Source of the DNA: Betaproteobacteria bacterium | GTDB taxonomy: Bacteria > Acidobacteriota > Terriglobia > Acidiferrales > UBA7541 | Assembly: GCA_903970165.1 (NCBI GenBank) | Contig: CAJCHZ010000054.1 | Location: 124,001 to 188,000, forward strand | DNA: 64,000 bases | Reading direction: 5' to 3' | In this document: positions 18,504 through 28,356 of the stretch, piece after piece | Layout of the letters: every line of letters starts with the position of its first letter | How positions within the stretch are numbered: the stretch's first letter is position 1 | The notes under the pieces: model-generated | Databases searched by the model: none | What the model was told of the DNA's origin: nothing | What the model saw: the letters and a program-made list of their open reading frames with translations, nothing else | Translations under genes and position numbers: made by a program

Positions 18504-20423
18504 ATGTGCGGATTAGTCGGAATTCTACAGAGAAAAGGCGAGGCAGTAGACCGCCAGCTGCTGGCGAATATGGTTGCGACTCTTCAGCATCGCGGGCCCG
18601 ATGATGAGGGGTTTCTTATCGAAGACTCGATTGGATTCGGTCATAAGCGCCTGAGCATTATCGATACCCAGTCGGGACATCAGCCCATGACTGTTGACCA
18701 CGTTTCGATCGTGTTCAACGGTGAAATCTACAACTACATAGAACTCCGCGACGAACTCGTGCAACTCGGCCATTTCTTCCAAACGAAATCGGATACGGAA
18801 GTTATCCTAAGAATGTACCTCCAATATGGCGAGGAGTGCGTCGCCCGCCTGAATGGAATTTTTGCTTTTCTTATTCTGGATCGGCATCGACGCAGGGTAT
18901 TGTCTGCCCGCGATCATTTGGGCGTTAAGCCACTCTACTATCACCTGAGTTCAGAAGCCCTTCTGTTCGCTTCCGAAATTAAGGCGTTTCTCCAGTTTCC
19001 CGGCCTGCAGATCGAGCCGGATGAAAGTGCTTTGCGCGACTATCTTATTTTTCAGTTCGTGTTGGGGGAACGAACCCTGTTCAAGGGTATCCACAAGGTC
19101 TTGCCTGGCCGGTTTCAGGTCATAAATCTGGAAGATCTTAGCGTGCGAACAACTTGTTACTGGGAACCCCATTTCCGGGTGGACTTGGAACATACCGAAA
19201 AATATTTCCTGGAGAAATTGCGCCACCTAATCGAAGATGCGGCCCGCATTCAGATGCGTAGCGATGTACCCCTTGGCACTTACCTCAGCGGGGGCCTGGA
19301 TTCCAGCATCATCACAACGCTGGCTGCCCGCCATTCCCCGGCACAGATTAAGGTGTTCACAGGAGCCTTTGCGGAAGGCCCCGAATTTGACGAATCAGGC
19401 TACGCGCGAGAAGTTGCCGAAGCCTGTGGTGCCCGCTCCTTTGTCGTTTTCCCGGGAGAAGTTGAGTTTGTGGAAGTGCTGCCCAGGTTGATCTGGCATA
19501 TGGACGAACCTGCGGCAGGGCCAGGCTTATTCCCTCAGTTCATGCTGGCGGCCGCCGCACGCAAGGAGGTCAAGGTTGTACTTGGTGGCCAAGGCGGTGA
19601 TGAGATTTTTGGTGGATACGCGCGCTATGTAGTTGCCTATTTGGAACAGGCACTGAAAGGCGCGATATTTGAAACCAATGAAGAAAAAGAGCACATCGTG
19701 TCGCTGAACTCCATCCTGCCAAACCTGCCAGCCCTAAAGCAGTACACGCCAATGCTGCAGTCCTTCTTGCGAGAAGGCGCGTTTGCGCCGATGGACTTGC
19801 GCTATTTTCAGCTGATCGACCGCAGCGCCGGCGCTTTGGATTTCTACAGTGATGAATTTCGTGCGACTTTTGACCGCGAAGGAGCCTTTGAACGTTTTCA
19901 GCAGATATTTAATCATCCGGATACCAAATCCTATTACAACAAGATGACACATTTCGATATGGTCTCGAGCCTTCCTGCACTGTTACATGTGGAAGATCGC
20001 GTCAGCATGGCCGCTTCCCTGGAATCACGCGTACCGTTCCTGGATCACCGCGTCGTAGAGTTGGTCACTTCCATGCCGGCCCCGCTCAAATTTAAGGGGG
20101 CGGAAATGAAGTACGCGTTGAAACGCGCCATTGGAGACATTCTTCCCGAACGCATCTTGCGTCGTAAAGACAAGATGGGATTCCCGGTCCCCCTTCACCT
20201 CTGGGCGCGCGGCCAAGCTCAGCAATTTATAAAGGATACCTTGCTCTCCAACCATTGCCGAACCCGGGGGATTTTCGACCCATCCTCCGTGGAAAAGCTT
20301 CTACATGAAGAACCGCCGTTCGGCCGGAAGATCTGGGGACTCTTGAATTTGGAATTGTGGTACCGGCAGTTTATGGACGCTACAACTAAAATGGAAACCC
20401 ACGTTTATGCCACTCAGACTTGA
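18504..20423 (+). CDS. asnB: Asparagine synthase-like glutamine amidotransferase
   Basis: A 639-residue two-domain enzyme. The N-terminus M-C-G-L-V-G-I supplies the Cys2 nucleophile of the class-II glutaminase domain (Q-H-R-G-P-D-D-E-G and F-N-G-E-I-Y-N-Y follow). The synthetase domain has P-loop-like L-S-G-G-L-D-S-S (about residue 258) and later D-R-V-S-M-A-A-S-L-E-S-R-V-P-F-L-D. All catalytic elements seem intact. Free-asparagine synthesis is the textbook reaction. Inside polysaccharide clusters this family (for example WbpS in Pseudomonas O-antigen loci) is proposed to amidate uronic-acid carboxyls. Here the next gene is a nucleotide-sugar dehydrogenase that would make such uronates, so I favour sugar amidation. 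It opens the plus-strand arm. Confidence 0.9.
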   Translation: MCGLVGILQRKGEAVDRQLLANMVATLQHRGPDDEGFLIEDSIGFGHKRLSIIDTQSGHQPMTVDHVSIVFNGEIYNYIELRDELVQLGHFFQTKSDTEVILRMYLQYGEECVARLNGIFAFLILDRHRRRVLSARDHLGVKPLYYHLSSEALLFASEIKAFLQFPGLQIEPDESALRDYLIFQFVLGERTLFKGIHKVLPGRFQVINLEDLSVRTTCYWEPHFRVDLEHTEKYFLEKLRHLIEDAARIQMRSDVPLGTYLSGGLDSSIITTLAARHSPAQIKVFTGAFAEGPEFDESGYAREVAEACGARSFVVFPGEVEFVEVLPRLIWHMDEPAAGPGLFPQFMLAAAARKEVKVVLGGQGGDEIFGGYARYVVAYLEQALKGAIFETNEEKEHIVSLNSILPNLPALKQYTPMLQSFLREGAFAPMDLRYFQLIDRSAGALDFYSDEFRATFDREGAFERFQQIFNHPDTKSYYNKMTHFDMVSSLPALLHVEDRVSMAASLESRVPFLDHRVVELVTSMPAPLKFKGAEMKYALKRAIGDILPERILRRKDKMGFPVPLHLWARGQAQQFIKDTLLSNHCRTRGIFDPSSVEKLLHEEPPFGRKIWGLLNLELWYRQFMDATTKMETHVYATQT

Positions 20424-22137
20424 AAATCAGGAAGCCCGAAACTGGATAGTCCGCAAAATCGGTGTCATCGGCCCCGGTATTGTCGGGATGCCGATGGCCG
20501 CGATGTTGGCTAATGCGGAGATTCGCGAAGGGAGTCCGGATCCCGCCAGAATCCTTGTCGTGCAACGCGAGTCGGAGACTTCCGGATGGAAAGTGACCTC
20601 CATAAACTCCGGAGTTTCTCCAATCAAAGGCATCGAACCAGCACTGGACGAAATTGTCCGTAAAGCTGTTGACCGCGGACTGCTGAGTGCGACTCACAAC
20701 TCGGCGGAGTTGTGGGACGCTGATGTTGTTCTGGTTTGCGTCCAGACAGATAAGAAAGACCTGGAACCGGACTATGGGCCACTGTTTTCCTCCCTCGAAG
20801 CCCTTGCTCAGGCGTTGCAGAACAAGCCTTCAGAAAACATTCCCTTGATTGTCGTCGAATCGACCTTGGCGCCCTCAACTCTTGGGACGCTCATTCGGGA
20901 CCATTTTGCATCGTACGGTTTGCTGGATGGACGCGATGTTTTGTTGGGCTTCAGTCCCAACCGTGTAATGCCGGGCCGGCTCGTCGAACGGGTTCGCAGT
21001 TCCGACAAACTGGTTTCCGGCCTTCTGCCGGTCACTCCGAGGCTCATCAAGTCAATCTATTCGCGGATCGTGACAGAGGGAACTCTGCACGAAACGAATA
21101 CTTTGACCGCGGAAATCGTGAAGACAACCGAGAACGCCTATCGTGACGTTCGAATTGCCTTTAGCACGGAAATCAGCCGTTACTGCGACCAGCTCGACAT
21201 CGATTTTTTCCAGCTAAGAGAAGCGGTCAACCAGGACTTGAATCAAGTCGATCGCGCCTCGAAAGACCCCAATGCCGTTCCTTTTGGCGGACTCCTCGTC
21301 CCAACCGTTGGAGTTGGCGGGCATTGCCTCCCCAAAGATGGAATTCTCCTGCTCTGGAGGCGCATCGAGAAGGGCGCTTGCCCTCCGGACAGCCTGATTA
21401 CACAAGCGCGCCGAATCAACGATGCTTCACCTGCCTGGACTCTTCGCCTTACTGAGGCTGTTGCCGGTGATCTCAGAAACAAGAGGGTCACTGTACTTGG
21501 CGCAGCCTATCGCTTTAATTCGGAAGATACCCGCAATTCCCCGTCTCTGGTGCTGGCCAAACAGCTCTTGGAAAAAGAAGCGCATGTCTGGATTCATGAC
21601 CCCTACGTAAATAGGGAGGATCAGAACCTCAGACGGCTCGGCTTGACCGGATTTTTCACCAACGATTTGGCACAAGCCACATGCGAAGCGGAAGTTTTGA
21701 TTGCCTGCACTGGCCATATAGATTACGTAAGAGAGCTCCAAACAATCCGGCAGTCTTCCCCAAAGCTCTTTGCAGTTGTGGATGCTTGTAATCTTTGGTC
21801 TCGCTCGGATTTCGAACCATTGCGTTACACGGGAATTGGCAGGGGGACGCGCGCACCCGACAAAGATCTCGTCGAATTCGTGACCCAAGGCTTCCGAATT
21901 ATGGAATATGGGTTTGCCCGTGAATTGAATGATGCCGTGCAGTTTCTCAACGACCACCATGCCCGGGACAGCTTCAATCGGGTGAGCTATCTGCGGGTGC
22001 AACAACTGGCCGGCACATGTTCCACCGGCTGCCGTTTGGCCGAGCCGATTCCGACGGAGCCCCTGAAACCGTTGCGCGGTTTTCTCCCTACCCTGGTGGA
22101 GTATGCTTCCCCGAAGACCTTGTCGGTGCAAGCCTGA
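20407..22137 (+). CDS. UDP-glucose/GDP-mannose dehydrogenase family protein
   Basis: A 576-residue protein. The Rossmann motif I-G-V-I-G-P-G-I-V-G (about residues 18-27) is followed by the dehydrogenase dimer region (T-A-E-I-V-K-T-T-E-N-A-Y-R-D). The active-site block G-V-G-G-H-C-L-P-K-D has the catalytic Cys at about residue 307. The family oxidises C6 of nucleotide sugars twice to the uronate with NAD. It overlaps the asnB-like gene by 17 nt. It is some 130 residues longer than typical members: an extra C-terminal region of no recognised family follows the third domain. A UDP-GlcNAc 6-dehydrogenase (WbpA role) would complete the diacetamido-uronate pathway here; that substrate choice is inference. 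Confidence 0.87.
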   Translation: MPLRLENQEARNWIVRKIGVIGPGIVGMPMAAMLANAEIREGSPDPARILVVQRESETSGWKVTSINSGVSPIKGIEPALDEIVRKAVDRGLLSATHNSAELWDADVVLVCVQTDKKDLEPDYGPLFSSLEALAQALQNKPSENIPLIVVESTLAPSTLGTLIRDHFASYGLLDGRDVLLGFSPNRVMPGRLVERVRSSDKLVSGLLPVTPRLIKSIYSRIVTEGTLHETNTLTAEIVKTTENAYRDVRIAFSTEISRYCDQLDIDFFQLREAVNQDLNQVDRASKDPNAVPFGGLLVPTVGVGGHCLPKDGILLLWRRIEKGACPPDSLITQARRINDASPAWTLRLTEAVAGDLRNKRVTVLGAAYRFNSEDTRNSPSLVLAKQLLEKEAHVWIHDPYVNREDQNLRRLGLTGFFTNDLAQATCEAEVLIACTGHIDYVRELQTIRQSSPKLFAVVDACNLWSRSDFEPLRYTGIGRGTRAPDKDLVEFVTQGFRIMEYGFARELNDAVQFLNDHHARDSFNRVSYLRVQQLAGTCSTGCRLAEPIPTEPLKPLRGFLPTLVEYASPKTLSVQA

Positions 22138-22181
22138 CTGCAATATATTCCGGAATTCCCCCCAGGCTCTGAGGTACAAAA

Positions 22182-23450
22182 GTGAAATTCGTACTCCTAA
22201 CGCAATGCTATCCACCTGAAATTGGCGGCGCTCAAGTTCTGCTCGGCAGTCTCGCGACAGAGCTCATGCGCCAGGACCATGAAGTGAAGGTAGTTGCTGC
22301 GCTGCCCAACTATCCCACTGGGAAAATCTTCAAGGACTACCAGGGCCGGTTCGTCGTCCGTGAGGAAATAGACGGGGTCCCAGTGTTCCGAACTTGGATC
22401 TATGCCGCGCAATCCGCCCGACTTCTCCCTCGGCTTGCGAATTATTTTTCTTTTTGCCTTTCTTCCCTTCTTTCTTTTCGTTGGATCGGTAATCCGGATG
22501 TCATTTTCGTGGATTCGCCGCCACTCTTTCTTGGCCTGACGGCACTTCTTCTGGCACGTTTGAAAGGCGCGGCTTTGGTGATGAATGTCTCAGATTTGTG
22601 GCCGGACGCTGTGGCCGATAGCGGACTGGTTCGATCCGGCCTTCTTCTGAGCATCGCAGGCAAGCTCGAGAAGATCCTTTACAAAGCGGCAGATTTCGTC
22701 AGCTCTGTTACGGAAGGCATTTGCAAGATTCTGCTGGAAAAAAAAGGCGTTCCACGAAATAAGATTCTCTTCCTCCCCATCGGAGTTGATACTTCTCTCT
22801 TTCAGCCTCGTCCGCCAGACGAGTCTTTACTTGATCTCTGGAAACTGAATGGAAAGTCCGTATTCACATACGCTGGCAGGATTGGTCATTCCCAAGGCCT
22901 TTCTCTGGTGCTCAAGGTTGCTGATCGCCTGCGGCACCGGAAGGACATCGCTTTTGTGTTTCTCGGAGATGGCCCGGTAAAGGAAGACTTGCGGGCCGAA
23001 AGCGCGAAACTTGGCTTGACCAATGTTTTGTTCGTTGATCCTGTTCCGCTCTCAGAAATGCCGCGTTGGTGGTCCATCACACGCGGTGCGCTCGTGACCT
23101 TGAAGGACCAGCCCATCCACCTGAGTGCTCGGCCTTCGAAATCTCTTCCCGCCATGTCCAGCGGAGTGCCTGTCGTTTTTTCCGGCCTCGGTGAGATGCA
23201 ACGAATTATCTCTGACGCGAATGCCGGGATGGTGGTGCCACCCGAACAGGTGGAACCTCTGGTTGAACACATTGTCCGTCTGGCCGATGACCCTGTCCTG
23301 GCGCGGGAATTGGGTGAAAGCGGCCGGCGGCTTTGCGAACGGGAATTCAGCTGGGGGAAGATCGTTCAAAAGTGGCTGGGCGATATGTTGCTGCACCCAA
23401 CCGAGCGGCACATCCGTGAGGCTTCTTCAAGCGTTGGGTTGGTCAAGTAG
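22182..23450 (+). CDS. Glycosyltransferase family 4, WbuB-like
   Basis: A 422-residue GT-B glycosyltransferase. The N-terminus (L-T-Q-C-Y-P-P-E-I-G-G-A, then A-A-L-P-N-Y-P-T-G-K-I-F) is the pattern of WbuB-type transferases that add N-acetyl-fucosamine or related amino sugars to O-antigens. Y-A-G-R-I-G-H-S-Q-G and the donor block S-K-S-L-P-A-M-S-S-G-V-P-V-V are present. A hydrophobic stretch near residues 85-105 may dip into the membrane. The start is GTG at 22182 with GAGGT 6 nt upstream. The sugar donor is not determined. It lies 44 nt after the dehydrogenase, in the same transcription unit. Confidence 0.9.
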   Translation: MKFVLLTQCYPPEIGGAQVLLGSLATELMRQDHEVKVVAALPNYPTGKIFKDYQGRFVVREEIDGVPVFRTWIYAAQSARLLPRLANYFSFCLSSLLSFRWIGNPDVIFVDSPPLFLGLTALLLARLKGAALVMNVSDLWPDAVADSGLVRSGLLLSIAGKLEKILYKAADFVSSVTEGICKILLEKKGVPRNKILFLPIGVDTSLFQPRPPDESLLDLWKLNGKSVFTYAGRIGHSQGLSLVLKVADRLRHRKDIAFVFLGDGPVKEDLRAESAKLGLTNVLFVDPVPLSEMPRWWSITRGALVTLKDQPIHLSARPSKSLPAMSSGVPVVFSGLGEMQRIISDANAGMVVPPEQVEPLVEHIVRLADDPVLARELGESGRRLCEREFSWGKIVQKWLGDMLLHPTERHIREASSSVGLVK

Positions 23451-23679
23451 CACTTTTACCTGTTCGGGGCAACTGGACTCGACAGGTGCTTATTCTCTCG
23501 CAGCAGCAGTCGGCGCACAATGCTCTGTTTAGCAAAGAGCGTTTTCATTTTCGTTCATTCAATTCGTGAATCGGCATATTTAAACCGATTTTAATTCCTT
23601 ATCAATCTGGACAGCCCATTTGGAAGGCATCCTCATCGCTGATCACGACTAGCTCGACATTTCACATCTAGGAGCCGGA

Positions 23680-24585
23680 ATGCTCCGTTGTATTTTTGTT
23701 GGGTCACCGAATCGGTTTACTGAGTTCATGGTTCATTGGCTTTCCAAACACACCGATTTGGTCGGCGCCGTCTGGACTTCTTCGGCAGAATGGGCCAAGA
23801 CGTTTCCCAACACTGTCAAATTCGTCAGACGTCGTTTGGCCCGCCATGGCCTGGCCAAGGCTCTGGACGAGATTGGTTACTATTATCTTTCGAGGAAGCT
23901 CCTTAGGGATCATGCCGAACCCTTCCAGAGTCGCCTCTATAACGATTACGTCCAGGTCTATGGGGAACCCTCATGGAAAGGTGATTTCATCCACACCGAT
24001 GACATCAATTCTCGTGATGTGGTTAGGTTCGTTCGTGAACGTCGCGCTGATCTCATCATGTCCATGTGCATCAATGAATTTTTTAAGAAAGAAATTAGAG
24101 AAACTCCACGTCTCGGAGCCTTCCTTTGGCATGAAGGCATCGTTCCGGAATATAAGGGTTTGTATTCACCATTTTGGGCGATACATAATCGGGAACCCGA
24201 AATGCTGGGATACTCTGTGCTGAAAATGAACGGTCTGTATGACGGTGGCGACGTGTATTTGCAGGGACAAGCCATTGGAATCAATACCAGGACGGACAGT
24301 CCTTTATATATAGGGCATAAGGCGATCTTGGATAGCCTTCCGCAAGTCGGTCTCCTATTAGAAGAGCTGGAGCGCGGAACTGCCAAGCCTATTTCCATCC
24401 AGGGACGAACGTCCGGTACTTATACCTATCCCGGACTGACAGATTGGATTCGAATGAAAATCAGAAGTCGCGGAAAAGCTCGCCAGCTTTTGACGCCCGT
24501 TCCGATGAACCCTTCCATGCGCCTGCCAAGTTTGGCGGATGGGGGCAAGGCAGCAAACTCTAGGACAAAGGATTCGATTCAATAG
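23680..24585 (+). CDS. Formyltransferase-like protein (methionyl-tRNA/sugar formyltransferase superfamily)
   Basis: A 301-residue protein with the formyl-transferase core: V-G-S-P-N-R at the N-terminus, R-R-A-D-L-I-M-S-M-C-I-N, and W-H-E-G-I-V-P-E-Y-K-G-L-Y-S-P-F-W, the counterpart of H-P-S-L-L-P-x-Y-R-G. Y-D-G-G-D-V follows, equivalent to the D-x-G-D/D-T-G conserved Asp region. The C-terminal tRNA-binding domain of Fmt is absent, so it is unlikely to act on initiator tRNA. In polysaccharide loci relatives transfer formyl from N10-formyl-THF to an amino sugar. The canonical N-H-D triad is only partly recognisable: Asn in C-I-N, His in W-H-E, Asp in the G-G-D region. Substrate is inferred. Confidence 0.78.
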   Translation: MLRCIFVGSPNRFTEFMVHWLSKHTDLVGAVWTSSAEWAKTFPNTVKFVRRRLARHGLAKALDEIGYYYLSRKLLRDHAEPFQSRLYNDYVQVYGEPSWKGDFIHTDDINSRDVVRFVRERRADLIMSMCINEFFKKEIRETPRLGAFLWHEGIVPEYKGLYSPFWAIHNREPEMLGYSVLKMNGLYDGGDVYLQGQAIGINTRTDSPLYIGHKAILDSLPQVGLLLEELERGTAKPISIQGRTSGTYTYPGLTDWIRMKIRSRGKARQLLTPVPMNPSMRLPSLADGGKAANSRTKDSIQ

Positions 24586-26203
24586 GTCCACTCGACGTAT
24601 CGTCCCAAAGTTATATCTAGCTTTTATTTCCAAATCAGGGAAACTGCGAGAAGTGCTTCGAGCTACTACAATCCGTTTGCAATTTGCTGCGGACGTTACC
24701 CCATCAGTGCGCGCGCGGATGGATTATGCGTTTCGGGTCTACGCTGCGATTTATGGCCACCGGGTTCTCTCTACTAATTCCAGTGAGAAGGTCCGTACCA
24801 TTTTTTACGGTGGCCATCTGGCCAACAGCTCGCAAGAATCTCTGCACATCCCCGCTCTATACCAGCCTGCCGCCGCTGCCCAAACTCGAAAGGTGATACG
24901 TCATCCGTACGCTAGCGAGGAAATCATTCTATTCCACGGATTGGATCCACAAACCTTACGGCCAGATTGGCTCGGCGAAATCTTTGAGTGGCTCTCCAGC
25001 GGACATGAAAAAGACATTCTGAACCGCGACAGCGTCGGGCGCATCCCCGATGCGAAAATGATTTTCGAGCAACAAGGAATTCCTGCTTGGAAGCCGCACG
25101 CCTCCCTTCTAATGGCGTGGCTGGAGAATTGTCTGCAGGGCGGGGAGTCCGAACCTGCCCTCCCCAAAGCTCCCTCCCCCGTATCCGGCGTCGATCATTT
25201 AGTCGTCTGTTCCCACGACATAGACTTTTACTTTACGAATCGCTTCAACACCCTTCACAGACTAATCAAGAACCTCGCCATAGCCGTCCTTCACTATAGG
25301 AGCTGGGATTATTTTTCGGCGAACTTCGCGATGATCAAAGGATTGCTCAAGGGTGAGCGAATCGGCGATTACCTGCCAACATTGATTTCACGCCTTACGG
25401 AATACGACGTAACGAGTACCCTTTTCGTCGTTCCGCGGAAGGCACATCGCAGGGATCCAAACTATTTACTCCAGGACATTTCGGAACCTCTGCAGGATGC
25501 CGCAAAGCATGGCTTTCCCGTCGAAATTCATGGTTCATACGAGAGTTCCCTCGATGCTCGCACCCTTTTGCCCGAAGCGGCTGAACTCGGCAAAATTCTA
25601 CAGAATCCGCCATCCGGAAACCGCCAACATTGGCTGCGCTTCGGCCATACCGCTGATTTATTTCGTATTGTGGAGGAGGCCGGACTTCAATTTGACTCTT
25701 CTGTCGGTTTCACTGATCTCGTCGGCTTCCGGAGCGGCGCGAGCTTCGCGTTTCCCCCGTACAATTTCAAGGAAGAGCGGGCCTGCAATTTTCTCGAAAT
25801 ACCCTTGGCCATCATGGACGGCAGCCTGGTTGAACAGTCTCGCACCACCAATGAGTCGCCCCAATTTCTGGCCGATCGAGTCCTTGCTGAAAGCAGGAAT
25901 CGGGGGTGGGGCGGGATCTCCATCCTCTGGCATAACCCCGTTGAAGCTCTCGCGGTTCCAGAGGCTGTCAACCAGGTCTTTTGGAATTGCGCTGCAAACA
26001 AACAGTCTTTTCGGGAAAAATGGATTAGCACCGACGCCTTCTTCTCCCTTTGTCTTCGCCGCTACCAGGACGCAGGCCTCTTAACCAGAATCCAGATTCC
26101 CGCATCCGCGGAGAGTGAATTCGTTGCTGTTGGCGTAGCCTGCTGCGGCAAGAAGTCTGCCGTTGTTCCACAACAGCGTTACGCTGCGGAACCGATTAGT
26201 TAG
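24539..26203 (+). CDS. Polysaccharide-deacetylase-like protein (paralog 1)
   Basis: A 554-residue protein whose C-terminal half (about 220-520) resembles the NodB-type deacetylase barrel. V-C-S-H-D-I-D may supply the metal-binding Asp. V-E-I-H-G-S-Y-E, L-R-F-G-H-T-A-D, D-S-S-V-G-F and I-L-W-H-N-P correspond in order to later family motifs. The N-terminal half is unrecognised. No signal peptide is seen, so action would be cytoplasmic unless the start is wrong. The start ATG overlaps the formyltransferase gene by 47 nt; an internal start near 24720 is possible. It shares its C-terminal pattern with 28357-29835. It probably removes an acetyl group from a sugar intermediate; this is inference. 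Confidence 0.72.
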   Translation: MGARQQTLGQRIRFNRSTRRIVPKLYLAFISKSGKLREVLRATTIRLQFAADVTPSVRARMDYAFRVYAAIYGHRVLSTNSSEKVRTIFYGGHLANSSQESLHIPALYQPAAAAQTRKVIRHPYASEEIILFHGLDPQTLRPDWLGEIFEWLSSGHEKDILNRDSVGRIPDAKMIFEQQGIPAWKPHASLLMAWLENCLQGGESEPALPKAPSPVSGVDHLVVCSHDIDFYFTNRFNTLHRLIKNLAIAVLHYRSWDYFSANFAMIKGLLKGERIGDYLPTLISRLTEYDVTSTLFVVPRKAHRRDPNYLLQDISEPLQDAAKHGFPVEIHGSYESSLDARTLLPEAAELGKILQNPPSGNRQHWLRFGHTADLFRIVEEAGLQFDSSVGFTDLVGFRSGASFAFPPYNFKEERACNFLEIPLAIMDGSLVEQSRTTNESPQFLADRVLAESRNRGWGGISILWHNPVEALAVPEAVNQVFWNCAANKQSFREKWISTDAFFSLCLRRYQDAGLLTRIQIPASAESEFVAVGVACCGKKSAVVPQQRYAAEPIS

Positions 26204-26406
26204 CCCGTCCATATTCCAGCCTGCTGCTCGCATTGTGCGAACCTACGACTTCGCCTATGGCCCGTCGACAGCTAACATTTGCTGCTGTCGCCAAGGCAAC
26301 TTCTGGAAGTCCAAGTGGAGCGGCTCGTAATGTTCCCGTAAAACCCGAGGAATACTCTAGATATGTTTCACGCGCATGATTTAGCACAAGAAGAGTCTTC
26401 CGCAGT

Positions 26407-27642
26407 TTGGACCAAGCTAATTTGACGACCAGCGCACAACTCCAAGGGTTTGCAGAGACTGCTATTGGCAGCAGTCTGGCGGGATCTAAAAGCATCGCGG
26501 GAACTCACGCGTTAGTTACCGACGAGCACTACAAGCACACCTTGGGAATCGTCCGCCAATTGGGCAGGCAGGGCGTGCTCGTCAGTGTCGTCGCGGGCTC
26601 AAAGGAATCTTTGGCTTGCCGATCCCGATACTGCCACCAGGTAATCCTGGCGGAGAATGGCTCTGCCGAAAGTCTGGTCAAAACTACCCTGCGTGCGGTA
26701 CAGGAAAAGCATTTTGACGTTGTAATTCCTGTCAGCTATTCCATGACCATGGCTCTTGCCCAAAGAAAAGACCAGCTTCTGCCCTTCACCCGGCTCGAAC
26801 TTCCACACTATCAAACGATTGGCCAAGCGGCAGATAAATTGGAGATGGCTCGGCTGGCGCAGAGAGTGGGGGTTCCAACACCTCGGACGATCCGGGCGTC
26901 AGAACGAGATCGACTCAACCCTGAATTACCTTTCCCCCTGGTGATCAAGCCCCAACGCGAATTTCCCCGCCGGCCCCCCATACACTATGTCCACAACAAG
27001 GAAGAGTTGAGCACTGCTCTCCTCGAGTTATCTGATCCTCGCGACGGTAGCGCTGGCTCTGACTTAATTGTCCAGGAGTATATTCCTGGGCGTGGTTGCG
27101 GCTTATTTGCCACCTATCAGAATGGCGTTTGCAAGCGAGTCTTTATGCACCGTCGTGTGAGGGAGTACCCGGCGACGGGTGGCGTCAGTTCCTGCGCAGA
27201 GAGTTTTTGGGATTCCACGCTGGAATCCCATGGTCGGCGGATGCTGGATGCTTTGAATTGGCATGGTGTCGCCATGGTCGAATTCCGGCAGGATGATCGC
27301 GATTCTGAGTATAAATTGATGGAGATAAATCCAAAATTCTGGGGCTCTCTTGATCTCGCCATGGCTGCGGGAGCAGACTTCCCCGGTGACCTGTGTCGCA
27401 TGGCGCTCGGCCAGACATTACTTTTCACTGATCAATATCGTCGGGATCTGCGCTTTCACTGGCCGCTCTCCGGTCAGGGTGATCTCTATCATGTATGGAC
27501 CCGGCCCCAGTCCCTCTTCGCAGTTGTTCTCGACTTATTAAATCCGAGGGTAAGGTCGAATGTCTGGTGGGGAGATCTCGGGCCAAACTTGTCCGAAATG
27601 GGTAGCCTCGCCGCGAGAGCGTTTCGTCCCAGAAAGGCCTAG
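26407..27642 (+). CDS. ATP-grasp carboxylate-amine ligase
   Basis: A 411-residue cytoplasmic enzyme with an ATP-grasp fold. The central lid region has P-F-P-L-V-I-K-P-Q-R-E (ATP-binding Lys) and D-L-I-V-Q-E-Y-I-P-G-R-G. The metal-binding end has K-L-M-E-I-N-P-K-F-W-G-S. The family joins a carboxylate, via acyl-phosphate, to an amine or thiol. In this cluster the obvious carboxylate is a uronic acid or an amino acid destined for the glycan, but neither is proven. The start is TTG at 26407. The gene is 3 nt from the PHP-domain gene, strongly suggesting joint function. Relatives occur in polysaccharide clusters next to deacetylase-like genes. Confidence 0.85.
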   Translation: MDQANLTTSAQLQGFAETAIGSSLAGSKSIAGTHALVTDEHYKHTLGIVRQLGRQGVLVSVVAGSKESLACRSRYCHQVILAENGSAESLVKTTLRAVQEKHFDVVIPVSYSMTMALAQRKDQLLPFTRLELPHYQTIGQAADKLEMARLAQRVGVPTPRTIRASERDRLNPELPFPLVIKPQREFPRRPPIHYVHNKEELSTALLELSDPRDGSAGSDLIVQEYIPGRGCGLFATYQNGVCKRVFMHRRVREYPATGGVSSCAESFWDSTLESHGRRMLDALNWHGVAMVEFRQDDRDSEYKLMEINPKFWGSLDLAMAAGADFPGDLCRMALGQTLLFTDQYRRDLRFHWPLSGQGDLYHVWTRPQSLFAVVLDLLNPRVRSNVWWGDLGPNLSEMGSLAARAFRPRKA

Positions 27643-27645
27643 GCT

Positions 27646-28350
27646 ATGCCATTTCGCTGCCTTTTCCACCTTCACACTCGGCATTCCTTCGATTCGCTTT
27701 TGCCGCCCCACAAGATTGTTGCGAGGGCGCGTGAATTGAAAATAGACGCCCTGATTGTCACTGACCACAATACGATTAAGGGATCGCTGGAAACCAAACG
27801 AAATTCCCAGGGCAATCCTCCTTTCGTGATTGTCGCTGCCGAGTACCAGAGCGAAAAAGGTGACATCATCGGACTGTTCCTCCAGGAAGAGATCGTCTCG
27901 CGCGAATCAAGCGTGATCGTTCGCCAAATTCATGAACAGGGCGGTCTCGTCGTTTTGCCTCACCCATACAAAGGTCATAAGCTCGACGACGGGTTGCTTT
28001 CAGCTGTTGACATGATCGAAACCTATAACTCTCGATGTTCCGCCGAAGAGAACGACCGGGCCCGGCAGCTTGCTCAAGAATGGAAGCTGCCCGAGATTGC
28101 CGGCGCGGATGCACATTGTTTCCAGGAGTTGGGAACGGCGCTTAACGAGTATTCGGAAACTCACGCGGGCAATGAAACGGAGCTGCGAACCTTGCTGTTG
28201 AACGCTCCGAGCAAGGTTCTAATTCACAAGGCATCTTCCCTATGCCGTCCTTACAGTCAGTTGATCAAAGCGGTCAAGACGAGAAATCCGCACCTCTTCT
28301 TGTATCAGGCAAAGCGGCTGGTTCTGACTTTGGCACGCGGCGAAAGGTAA
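27646..28350 (+). CDS. PHP-domain metal-dependent hydrolase
   Basis: A 234-residue protein with the four PHP motifs: H-L-H-T-R-H-S-F-D (residues 8-16), T-D-H-N-T (about 41), L-P-H-P-Y-K-G-H (about 105) and G-A-D-A-H (about 152). These bind a di- or trinuclear metal centre used to hydrolyse phosphoesters. The downstream neighbour begins 6 nt after its stop and the ATP-grasp gene ends 3 nt before its ATG, so the three are one unit. It may remove a phosphate from a sugar or aminoacyl intermediate, or recycle a ligase by-product. The substrate is unknown. Confidence 0.88.
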   Translation: MPFRCLFHLHTRHSFDSLLPPHKIVARARELKIDALIVTDHNTIKGSLETKRNSQGNPPFVIVAAEYQSEKGDIIGLFLQEEIVSRESSVIVRQIHEQGGLVVLPHPYKGHKLDDGLLSAVDMIETYNSRCSAEENDRARQLAQEWKLPEIAGADAHCFQELGTALNEYSETHAGNETELRTLLLNAPSKVLIHKASSLCRPYSQLIKAVKTRNPHLFLYQAKRLVLTLARGER

Positions 28351-28356
28351 CGGTCC

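Noticed and set aside
23522-23548. Weak hairpin (GCTCT/AGAGC) with scattered T's between the WbuB-like and formyltransferase genes
   Set aside because: Only a 5-bp stem and a broken U-tract; not enough to call a terminator.
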